In this document: positions 1 through 6,067 of the stretch, in pieces | Position numbering within the stretch: the stretch's first letter is position 1 | Layout of the letters: the number at the start of each line of letters is the position of its first letter | From: Desulfobacterales bacterium | Lineage (GTDB): Bacteria; Desulfobacterota; DSM-4660; Desulfatiglandales; Desulfatiglandaceae | DNA length: 6,177 nt | Assembly (NCBI GenBank): GCA_022013615.1 | Contig: JAKLQB010000457.1 | Coordinates: forward strand, 1 to 6,177 | Reading direction: 5' to 3' | Notes under the pieces: generated by a model | What the model was told of the DNA's origin: nothing | The model's database searches: none | Seen by the model: only the letters and a program-made list of their open reading frames with translations | Translations under genes and position numbers: made by a program

Positions 1-2
1 AC

Positions 3-512
3 CTTGCTAAGGTGACTGGCGCAGCCCAAGGGACGATTTTTTACCATTTCAATAATAAGGAAGAGCTCTTTCTATCCATCCTGGAGGAACTTAAAGGAGA
101 CATTATAGAGGAGTTTGAGCGCTATTTCGGGGAAAGGAAGTTCAAGACCGGTCTTGACATGATGGAAGGTGCAATCTCCTTTTATCTCTATCTGTCTGGA
201 GCCATGGAAGACCGGTTTCTTCTGCTGCATCGTCACGATGCGTATGAACTGGCCCAGGTCAATCCCATCTGTAAGGGTTATCTTGAGGGTATTTACAACT
301 GTCTCCTGGATATCTTCGAGCGGGCCATTTTACTCGGACAGGAGGACGGGTCCATAAGAGATATGCCAGCCAGAAAAACCGCCTTGATCATCTTTACCAT
401 GGTTGACGGTCTGGTGCGTTTTAATACTTATAACCTTTACGATGCGGGCGCACTTTACAACGACCTCATCGAGTCGTGCCGCAGGATACTAAAAAACAAA
501 CCATCACAGTAA
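3..512 (+). CDS. TetR/AcrR-family transcriptional regulator, 3' part (5' end outside window)
   Basis: This is the C-terminal portion of a TetR-type one-component repressor, a dimeric DNA-binding protein that normally leaves its operator when a small ligand binds. The frame is open from the left edge. The visible protein begins with LAKVTGAAQGTIFYHFNNKE, which is the second half of the TetR helix-turn-helix (turn, recognition helix, then the typical YHF-x-x-KEEL). A GTG at 12 lies inside this motif, so it is not the start; roughly 20 to 35 residues are missing upstream. The remaining ~145 residues are all-helical and form the variable ligand-binding and dimerisation domain, so the ligand cannot be read from sequence. 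The stop codon is TAA at 510-512, only 12 bases before the SulP transporter gene, so the two are probably co-transcribed and the regulator likely controls its own operon from an operator upstream of this window. Family assignment is secure; ligand and target are inference. Confidence 0.9.
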   Translation, partial: LAKVTGAAQGTIFYHFNNKEELFLSILEELKGDIIEEFERYFGERKFKTGLDMMEGAISFYLYLSGAMEDRFLLLHRHDAYELAQVNPICKGYLEGIYNCLLDIFERAILLGQEDGSIRDMPARKTALIIFTMVDGLVRFNTYNLYDAGALYNDLIESCRRILKNKPSQ

Positions 513-524
513 CAGGGACCCCCT

Positions 525-2669
525 ATGCTTAACCGCATTTTTCCATTTCTTGGCTGGTTCAAGGAGTACGGTCTTGACAGTTTGAGAATTGACGCCGTCT
601 CGGGGCTAACCGTGGCGCTGGTGCTCATTCCCCAATCTATGGCCTACGCGCAAATAGCAGGGTTGCCGCCTTACTACGGGCTGTATGCATCATTTCTCCC
701 GCCAATTGTCGCGGCCTTGTTCGGTTCGAGCCGTCAACTGGCCACAGGTCCTGTTGCCATGGTCTCGCTCATGACCTCTGCCTCCCTTGAGCCACTGGCC
801 ACTGCCGGGAGCGAGGGCTACATCGCCTATGCCATTCTGCTCGCCCTCATGGTCGGCATTTTCCAGTTCACCCTTGGAGTGCTAAGGCTCGGTCTTGTGG
901 TCAACTTTCTTTCCCACCCTGTGGTCAACGGGTTTACCAATGCAGCGGCTATCATCATCGCGTCCTCGCAATTGTCCAATATGTTCGGTGTATACGTGGA
1001 CAAGGGAGAACACAATTACGAGACCATTATCCGGGTCATCCATTCCGCTTTCCATTACACCCACTGGCCCACCCTGTTCATAGGCGGACTCGCCTTTGTC
1101 ATCATGTACGGATTAAAATGGATTTCTCCGAAAATCCCCAATGTGCTCGTGGCCGTGGCTGTAACGACTATCATCTCGTGGGCTGTCGGGTTCCAGCACA
1201 ACGTTACCGTGGATATCTCTGCCGTTCAGTCCCCTAAGGCCCAGGAATTGATCGAATCCTTTAATAAGGCAGTGAATGCAATACCACGGCTCGCAGAAGA
1301 GCGTACCGAGGTGAATATGGTCCTGGATAAGGCCAACAGTGACCACGACGCCGTGGCTGTACTCGGCGCCAGGCACAAGGCGAACGTCCTCACCATCAAT
1401 ATAGAGCGTGCCAAACATCAGGCTCACCTCTACCGTAAGAGCATTAGCAACCTTTTATTCGAAGGCATGAAACAGCCCGGCGGTTCTCTCAAATTTTATC
1501 TGAAGGACGCTATTCCACCTGGGGCCAGGGACGACGGCCGAACCTGGCGGATCAAGACAGGAAATTACCCCCTCAAAAAAGATAAACTTCTTATCATGGG
1601 CGGCGGTGCGGTGGTTGGTGTTATTCCCCGGGGGCTACCCTCTTTGACCATACCTAAGATTAACCTGAAGATCATCCTGAATATGTTCCCCTTCGTTATC
1701 ATCATCTCACTTCTGGGTTTTATGGAGGCGATCTCCATCGCCAAGGCCATGGCCGGTAAGACAGGCCAGCGTCTCGACCCAAACCAGGAGCTCATCGGCC
1801 AGGGCCTTGCCAACATCTGTGGCGCCATTGGCAAAAGTTACCCGACATCTGGCTCATTCTCCCGGTCGGCAGTTAACCTCCAGGCCGGAGCGATCTCAGG
1901 TCTTTCCAGCGCGTTCACCAGTCTGACAGTAGTCATTGTCCTCCTGTTCTTCACCCCGCTTCTCTACCACCTGCCTCAGTCCGTGCTGGCTGCTATTATT
2001 ATGATGGCCGTTATAGGCCTGATAAACGCCTCTGGATTCATCCATGCCTGGAAGGCGCAATGGTATGATGGTTCTATCTCTATAGTTACTTTTGTATGCA
2101 CACTCCTCTACGCACCTCACTTACACATAGGCATTATTATTGGAGTTGTATTATCCCTTCTTGTCTTTCTATACAAAAGCATGCGTCCTGTGGTCGCTTC
2201 CCTGTCCTGGCACGAGGAGATGCGTCTTCAAAACTCTATGACCTACAAGTTGCAGGAGTGTAAGTATATTGACCTTATTCGTTTCGAGGGCCCTTTGTTT
2301 TTTGCCAATGCCAGCTACCTGGAAGACAAGATTAATGAACGAATGATTGAAAAAAAAGACATTAAACATATAATTATTGTGTGTAATGGTATTAATGATA
2401 TGGATGCATCGGGAGAAGACGCATTATCTATTACCATAGATAGGGTAAGAAGCGCAGGCGTCGGCATTTCATTAAGCGGAGTTAACGAGTCAGTCATGTC
2501 GGTATTAAAACGCACATATCTACTTGAAAAGATAGGCGAAGGGAATATCTTTTCCGATACGGAAAGGGCTATATTTGCAGTTCATGACAAAGTGCACAAG
2601 GGCTCCGATAAAGGCCTTTGCCCGCTCAGCATCGTTTGCCAGGCCGTTAAACACCAAATGGCAATATGA
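525..2669 (+). CDS. SulP-family (SLC26-type) inorganic anion transporter with STAS domain and a large central insertion
   Basis: A 714-residue inner-membrane anion transporter. SulP proteins carry sulfate, bicarbonate, other oxyanions or dicarboxylates; the substrate cannot be fixed here. Residues 24-85 hold the family start (LIPQSMAYAQIAGLPPYYGLY, given here only as the motif around 34-54, then TGPVAMVSL); membrane segments continue to about 222. Residues ~224-360 are a hydrophilic stretch far longer than the usual short loop, followed by VVGVIPRGLPSL (363-374), the second membrane half with GFMEAISIAKA (398-408) and SGSFSRSAVN (442-451), and membrane segments to ~550. Residues ~570-690 are a cytoplasmic STAS domain with MDASGEDAL (626-634), whose Ser629 matches the phosphorylatable serine of anti-sigma-factor antagonists. 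The start is ATG 525 with AGGGA at 514-518. About 12 bases after the TetR gene and 15 before the next gene, it is likely in one operon. GC content drops in the C-terminal third. Family call is firm. Confidence 0.95.
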   Translation: MLNRIFPFLGWFKEYGLDSLRIDAVSGLTVALVLIPQSMAYAQIAGLPPYYGLYASFLPPIVAALFGSSRQLATGPVAMVSLMTSASLEPLATAGSEGYIAYAILLALMVGIFQFTLGVLRLGLVVNFLSHPVVNGFTNAAAIIIASSQLSNMFGVYVDKGEHNYETIIRVIHSAFHYTHWPTLFIGGLAFVIMYGLKWISPKIPNVLVAVAVTTIISWAVGFQHNVTVDISAVQSPKAQELIESFNKAVNAIPRLAEERTEVNMVLDKANSDHDAVAVLGARHKANVLTINIERAKHQAHLYRKSISNLLFEGMKQPGGSLKFYLKDAIPPGARDDGRTWRIKTGNYPLKKDKLLIMGGGAVVGVIPRGLPSLTIPKINLKIILNMFPFVIIISLLGFMEAISIAKAMAGKTGQRLDPNQELIGQGLANICGAIGKSYPTSGSFSRSAVNLQAGAISGLSSAFTSLTVVIVLLFFTPLLYHLPQSVLAAIIMMAVIGLINASGFIHAWKAQWYDGSISIVTFVCTLLYAPHLHIGIIIGVVLSLLVFLYKSMRPVVASLSWHEEMRLQNSMTYKLQECKYIDLIRFEGPLFFANASYLEDKINERMIEKKDIKHIIIVCNGINDMDASGEDALSITIDRVRSAGVGISLSGVNESVMSVLKRTYLLEKIGEGNIFSDTERAIFAVHDKVHKGSDKGLCPLSIVCQAVKHQMAI
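1194..1604 (+). other. Insertion domain within the SulP transporter, predicted periplasmic loop between membrane segments 7 and 8
   Basis: Residues ~224-360 of the transporter separate the end of the first seven-helix half (IISWAVGF) from the conserved IPRGLPSL that opens the second half. Most SulP proteins need only around ten residues here. The insert starts with charged, amphipathic helical sequence (QELIESFNKAV, then RLAEERTEVNMVLDKA, then NIERAKHQAHLYRKS) that could form a coiled hairpin, and ends in a more compact part with PPGARDDGRTWRIKTGNYPL. No hydrophobic membrane-length segment and no cysteine is present in it. In the known SLC26/UraA-type fold the link between the two inverted repeats is outside the inner membrane, so the domain should face the periplasm; this topology is inferred from the family. 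I do not recognise it as a named domain. Confidence 0.75.
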
Positions 2670-2684
2670 GGAAGGGGAGCGTTT

Positions 2685-3911
2685 ATGTCTACAATAACCA
2701 TATTTAGCGGCACCTTTTGCAAAGAAGACGCCGTTATCCAGAAAGTACTGGACCACACCGGATACAGGCTTATCACAGACAAAGACCTAGTAGCCGAGGC
2801 GAGCAGGCCTTCGGGCATGAGTGAAGGGAAGATCATGCGAGCCTTCTCTGCCAAGGCATCGGTGTTCAACAAATTTACTCATGAAAAGGAAAGATCCATA
2901 GCCCATATAAGGTATGCCTTGGCCGAATCACTGTTGAGTGATAATCTTATTGTTGCCGGATTTATAGGGCATCTTATACCCCGAAAAATCAGCCACGTGC
3001 TCAGGATTTGTCTCATCGCGGATATGAAGTCCAGAATATCAGTTGCTGTAAAGGAGAACGGATTCACTGAAAAGGAGGCCGTTAGGCAAATCCACAGGCA
3101 AGACGAAGATAGGTCTGCCTGGGTTAATACCATAACCGGTATTAGCGACCCCTGGGACCCCTCCTTATATGACATGGTTATACCCACAGACAAAATAGAT
3201 ATAGGGGGTGTTCCCTCCTTGGTCATTGAATACCTGGAAAAGGATATACTTAAAGCCACTGATGAATCTCAAGAGCTTGTACAGGATTTCCTCCTTGGGG
3301 CCTCAGTAGCCGTAGCCCTGGCCAAAGAGGGGCACGACGTGGATGTGAGCGCCAAAGATGGATCGGTTGCTCTGACAATCAATAAACACGTTCTAATGTT
3401 CAGCCGGCTTGAGGATGAACTAAAATCCATCGCACACAAAGTACCTGGTGTCAAGGCTGTGGAAACAAAGGTTGGAAAAAACTACTACAAGGCGGACATT
3501 TATCGCAAATTCGATTTCGAGACCCCTTCAAAGGTCCTGCTCGTGGATGATGAACGTGAGTTCGTCCAAACCCTGTCCGAACGTTTACTCTTGCGGGATA
3601 TGGGTTCAGCCATGGCCTACGATGGCGAATCTGCCCTCAGACTGGTCAAGGAGGATGAACCCGAGGTCATGATCCTGGATCTCAAGATGCCAGGCATCGA
3701 TGGCATCGAGGTTTTGCGCCGGGTAAAGGAAACCAATCCGGAGATAGAGGTTATCATCCTCACCGGACACGGGTCTGAGGCCGACAGAGAAACATGTATG
3801 AAACTCGGCGCCTTCGCCTACCTGCAAAAGCCGGTGAATATCGATCTGTTGAGCGATACGCTCAAAAAGGCAAACGAGAAGATTAAGCAAACAAAAGAAT
3901 CCAGGAATTAA
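2685..3911 (+). CDS. Response regulator fusion: cytidylate-kinase-like domain, BON-like domain and C-terminal receiver domain
   Basis: A 408-residue soluble protein with three parts. Residues 1-190 resemble the cytidylate kinase-like family: ITIFSGT at the N-terminus, GYRLITDKDLV (26-36), LIVAGFIGHLIP (88-99), the VLRICLIADMKSRI strand-helix (105-118), R138-Q-D-E-D-R143 and a WDPSLYDMVIPTDKI ending (157-171). The glycine-rich P-loop is degraded (SGTFCKEDAV, 8-17). Residues ~195-264 fit a BON-type fold: a helix, VDVSAKDGSVALT, then a helix ending in HKVPGVKAVET. Residues 282-400 are a CheY-like receiver with the acidic pair Asp288/Asp289, phospho-acceptor Asp332 (ILDLKMPG), Thr360 (LTGHG) and Lys382 (QKPVN), all intact. 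No DNA-binding or other output domain follows. Start ATG 2685 is preceded by a strong purine-rich GAGGAAGGGGAG at 2668-2679. It sits 15 bases after the transporter gene. The receiver call is firm, the kinase-like call good, the BON call moderate; the activity is unknown. Confidence 0.88.
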   Translation: MSTITIFSGTFCKEDAVIQKVLDHTGYRLITDKDLVAEASRPSGMSEGKIMRAFSAKASVFNKFTHEKERSIAHIRYALAESLLSDNLIVAGFIGHLIPRKISHVLRICLIADMKSRISVAVKENGFTEKEAVRQIHRQDEDRSAWVNTITGISDPWDPSLYDMVIPTDKIDIGGVPSLVIEYLEKDILKATDESQELVQDFLLGASVAVALAKEGHDVDVSAKDGSVALTINKHVLMFSRLEDELKSIAHKVPGVKAVETKVGKNYYKADIYRKFDFETPSKVLLVDDEREFVQTLSERLLLRDMGSAMAYDGESALRLVKEDEPEVMILDLKMPGIDGIEVLRRVKETNPEIEVIILTGHGSEADRETCMKLGAFAYLQKPVNIDLLSDTLKKANEKIKQTKESRN

Positions 3912-3912
3912 A

Positions 3913-3947
3913 GCATCAAGATAGGGGCGAAGCCCCTATCTTGATGC
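3913..3947. repeat. Perfect 16-bp inverted repeat (RNA hairpin) between the receiver fusion and the sensor kinase gene
   Basis: GCATCAAGATAGGGGC (3913-3928) is followed by the three bases GAA and then its exact complement GCCCCTATCTTGATGC (3932-3947). The closing GC-GAA-GC is an especially stable small loop. It begins two bases after the TAA stop of the upstream gene. Downstream on the + strand comes AAAAGG rather than a run of T, so this is not a textbook Rho-independent terminator. Plausible roles are protection of the upstream mRNA 3' end, partial termination, or an RNA processing site that sets different levels for the genes on either side. It could also be one copy of a dispersed genomic palindrome. 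The structure is certain, the function is not. Confidence 0.85.
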
Positions 3948-3953
3948 AAAAGG

Positions 3954-3978
3954 CTGGAATACTGGAATAATGGGAATA
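3954..3978 (+). repeat. Short tandem repeat (CTGGAATA twice, then ATGGGAATA) overlapping the sensor kinase start
   Basis: CTGGAATA occurs at 3954-3961 and again at 3962-3969, and a diverged third unit ATGGGAATA (3970-3978) contains the ATG start codon of the histidine kinase. There is no Shine-Dalgarno sequence at normal distance; the nearest purine stretch AAAAGG (3948-3953) ends 16 bases before the ATG. The repeat may be a simple slippage-prone sequence or may contribute to a weak translation start. Confidence 0.6.
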
Positions 3979-5700
3979 CTAAAACCGAAATTTTGGGATT
4001 ATTACGATGTGGCAGCCGGCCCCTATAAGCACCTTTTTAACTTCCGGCGCATCTGGAAGTGGGCGGTTCTCCTTACAGCCGGGGTCGCCCTCTTGCCCCT
4101 GATTTTCATCACGCTGATCGATTATGACTTCACGCAACGGGCTATCGAATCCGAAATCATGCTGCGCACATCTCGCCTCGTTTCTAATACCCGAAGGAGC
4201 ATCTCCTTTTTCCTGGCGGAACGTAAGTCCGCCCTGGATTTTATCGACCACGACAACACCTTAGAGAAATTGAACGATCAAATTCGCCTCGGCGAAGTTA
4301 TGGTAAACCTCAAGAACGCCTTTGGCGGATTTGTAGACCTAGGTGTGATTGACTCGTCAGGCACACAGAGGACCTACGTGGGTCCATACAAGCTCAAGGG
4401 AAAGGACTACAGCGATCAGGACTGGTTCAGAGAAGTTGTAACCCGGGGCGTTTACATCAGTGACGTCTTTCTGGGATTTCGGCGTGTGCCCCATCTGGTT
4501 ATTGCTGTGAAGCACGCGCTGCCAAACGGTTCTTTTTACGTGCTCAGGGCCACATTAGACACGGATAAATTCAATGATCTACTCTCCAATCTCGAACTAA
4601 GTGGCCTGGGCGACGTCTTCATCATCAACCATGAAGGCATTCTTCAGACTCCCTCTCACTCCCACGGTGGAGTTCTCGAAAATATTTCTTTGCCTATACC
4701 GGAATACGCTCCAGTAACGCAGGTCTTTGAAGGGAGAAGCACCAACGGCGCTCCTCTTGTTATCGGCTACAGGTACATTGCCAACACACCTTTTATCCTG
4801 ATGATCGTGAAGCAGAAAAGGGAACTCATGAAGCCCTGGCACAAGACCCGCTTGGAGCTCCTCGGGTTTCTGGTAGTCAGTATTACAATTATTTTGGGCG
4901 TTATTTTGGGTGGGGCTACCTATTTGGTGAATAGGGTATACCTTGCTGATCAAAGACGCATCATGACTCTTCATGAGGTTGAGTACTCCAATAAGATGGC
5001 GTCAATCGGCAGGCTGGCCTCGGGCGTGGCCCATGAGATCAACAACCCCCTTGCCATCATCAACGAGAAGGCAGGACTCATTAAGGATTTGATCACCTTT
5101 AAAAAGAATAGCACCAAGGATCCGAAGCTTATTTGTCTTGTGGACTCGGTTCTTTCTTCGGTGGAGAGATGCGGGAGAATCACCAAGCGCCTTTTAGGTT
5201 TTGTGCGGCACATGGAAGTCAGTGTCCAGCCCATAAAACTGGATGAGATTATCCATGATGTGCTCGGTTTTTTAGACAAGGAGGCCGAGTACAGATCCAT
5301 CGCGATCTCCGTTGAGATACCCAATGATATCCCGCAACTCGAAAGCGACCGGGGCAAGCTGCAACAGATTTTCCTCAATGTGATCAACAACGCCTTCGCA
5401 GCTATGAGCGACGGGGGGCATCTGGACATTACTGCAAGGCGCGAGGATAAGGATTTCGTTTCAGCCACAATCACTGACAACGGATACGGCATCCCCGAGG
5501 AAGACCTCGAGCGCGTTTTTGAGCCGTTTTTCTCCACTAAAACCAAAAAAGGTGGCACGGGTCTCGGACTGTCTATTACATACGGTCTTATACAGGATAT
5601 TGGGGGCAGGATCAGTGTACAAAGTGAGGAGGGGAAGGGGACAAGTTTTATTATCACTTTACCACTTAAAATGGAGCAAAAGGAAGGGTCAGAGACATGA
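3970..5700 (+). CDS. Membrane-bound sensor histidine kinase with periplasmic double-Cache-type sensor
   Basis: A 576-residue kinase. A basic N-terminus (HLFNFRRIWK, 21-30) leads into membrane segment 1 (31-50). Residues ~55-285 form a periplasmic Cache/PDC-type ligand sensor: LGVIDSSGTQRTYVGPY (124-140), DYSDQDWFREV (146-156), GVYISDVFLGFRRVPH (160-175) and a second lobe with GDVFIINHEGILQTP (214-228). Segment 2 spans ~297-319 and no HAMP domain is evident. The dimerisation domain contains GRLASGVAHEINNPLAII (347-364) with phospho-acceptor His355. The ATPase domain has the N box around Asn470-Asn474, DNGYGIP (503-509), VFEPFFSTK (516-524) and GGTGLGLS (528-535), so it should be active. The form resembles NtrB/ZraS-type kinases. 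ATG 3970 lacks a clear ribosome site, but the residues before segment 1 look like genuine protein and no better start is visible. It overlaps the following receiver gene by four bases, which makes that receiver its most likely partner. The ligand is unknown, probably a small organic or anionic molecule. Confidence 0.95.
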   Translation: MGILKPKFWDYYDVAAGPYKHLFNFRRIWKWAVLLTAGVALLPLIFITLIDYDFTQRAIESEIMLRTSRLVSNTRRSISFFLAERKSALDFIDHDNTLEKLNDQIRLGEVMVNLKNAFGGFVDLGVIDSSGTQRTYVGPYKLKGKDYSDQDWFREVVTRGVYISDVFLGFRRVPHLVIAVKHALPNGSFYVLRATLDTDKFNDLLSNLELSGLGDVFIINHEGILQTPSHSHGGVLENISLPIPEYAPVTQVFEGRSTNGAPLVIGYRYIANTPFILMIVKQKRELMKPWHKTRLELLGFLVVSITIILGVILGGATYLVNRVYLADQRRIMTLHEVEYSNKMASIGRLASGVAHEINNPLAIINEKAGLIKDLITFKKNSTKDPKLICLVDSVLSSVERCGRITKRLLGFVRHMEVSVQPIKLDEIIHDVLGFLDKEAEYRSIAISVEIPNDIPQLESDRGKLQQIFLNVINNAFAAMSDGGHLDITARREDKDFVSATITDNGYGIPEEDLERVFEPFFSTKTKKGGTGLGLSITYGLIQDIGGRISVQSEEGKGTSFIITLPLKMEQKEGSET

Positions 5701-6056
5701 AAATATTATTAGTAGACGACGAGGAGGAATTGGTTTCTACACTGGCAGAAAGGCTGTCATTCAGGGGGATTGATGCAGACTGGGTGACTAGCTGTGAGGA
5801 TGCCCTTAAAAAGGTAGAAACCGAGAAATATGACCTCGCCGTGCTGGACGTGAAAATCCCGAGAATCAGCGGGATTGAATTGGGGAGAAGGCTAAAAGAA
5901 AAAGATCCCGAGATGGGATTTATCTTTATGACCGGGCACGGATCAGATGATGATTTCAAAGCGGGTTCAGCCGAGGCCGGAGCCGAGTATTATCTGGTGA
6001 AGCCGGTCAATATTGAGCTCCTCATTGAGAAGATGAAAAAGGTTCTTGAGGACTAA
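5697..6056 (+). CDS. Single-domain CheY-like response regulator
   Basis: A 119-residue protein consisting of one receiver domain and nothing else. The acidic pair is Asp7/Asp8 (ILLVDDEE), the phospho-acceptor is Asp51 (LAVLDVKIP), the switch threonine is Thr79 (FMTGHGS) and the conserved lysine is Lys102 (VKPVN), so it should accept phosphate. With no output domain it would act by binding a partner protein or by passing phosphate on. Its ATG lies in an ATGA overlap with the stop of the upstream sensor kinase, with AGGAAGGG at 5681-5688 as ribosome binding site, implying translational coupling and partnership. A second kinase gene begins 11 bases downstream. Its last third closely resembles that of the receiver encoded at 3528-3884. 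Strong call; partner assignment is inference. Confidence 0.95.
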   Translation: MKILLVDDEEELVSTLAERLSFRGIDADWVTSCEDALKKVETEKYDLAVLDVKIPRISGIELGRRLKEKDPEMGFIFMTGHGSDDDFKAGSAEAGAEYYLVKPVNIELLIEKMKKVLED

Positions 6057-6061
6057 GGAGG
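6055..6061 (+). promoter_or_regulatory. Ribosome binding site of the second histidine kinase
   Basis: AAGGAGG, a full match to the anti-Shine-Dalgarno sequence, overlaps the TAA stop (6054-6056) of the receiver gene and lies six bases before the ATG at 6068. It is the strongest ribosome site in the window and fixes the start of the truncated downstream gene. Confidence 0.85.
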
Positions 6062-6067
6062 AACGGC

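Noticed and set aside
12..14. GTG as the start of the TetR-family gene
   Set aside because: It falls inside the helix-turn-helix motif and the frame stays open to the left edge with matching residues (LAK), so the gene is truncated by the window.
1113..1427. 104-codon minus-strand frame opposite the transporter insertion
   Set aside because: No ribosome site or domain is evident, and the + strand frame continues without a break through the insertion into conserved SulP sequence.
2350..2357. Run of eight A as a programmed frameshift site
   Set aside because: The zero frame continues through an intact STAS domain, and no alternative-frame product or stimulatory structure was apparent; at most it is a slippage hotspot.
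2879..3259. 126-codon minus-strand frame opposite the kinase-like domain
   Set aside because: The + strand translation matches a known family across the same bases; the antisense product has no recognisable feature.
3913..3960. Classical Rho-independent terminator
   Set aside because: The stem is strong but is followed by AAAAGG, not a T-run, on the + strand. On the minus strand only TTTAATT follows and no minus-strand gene ends there.
3941..3969. Promoter ahead of the sensor kinase (TTGATG with an AT-rich segment downstream)
   Set aside because: The candidate -35 is part of the inverted repeat and no convincing -10 hexamer lies at the right distance before the start codon.
4971..5657. 228-codon open frame on the minus strand
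   Set aside because: It lies fully antisense to the conserved catalytic domains of the histidine kinase, has a low-complexity serine/leucine-rich translation and no recognisable motif; it is a shadow frame.
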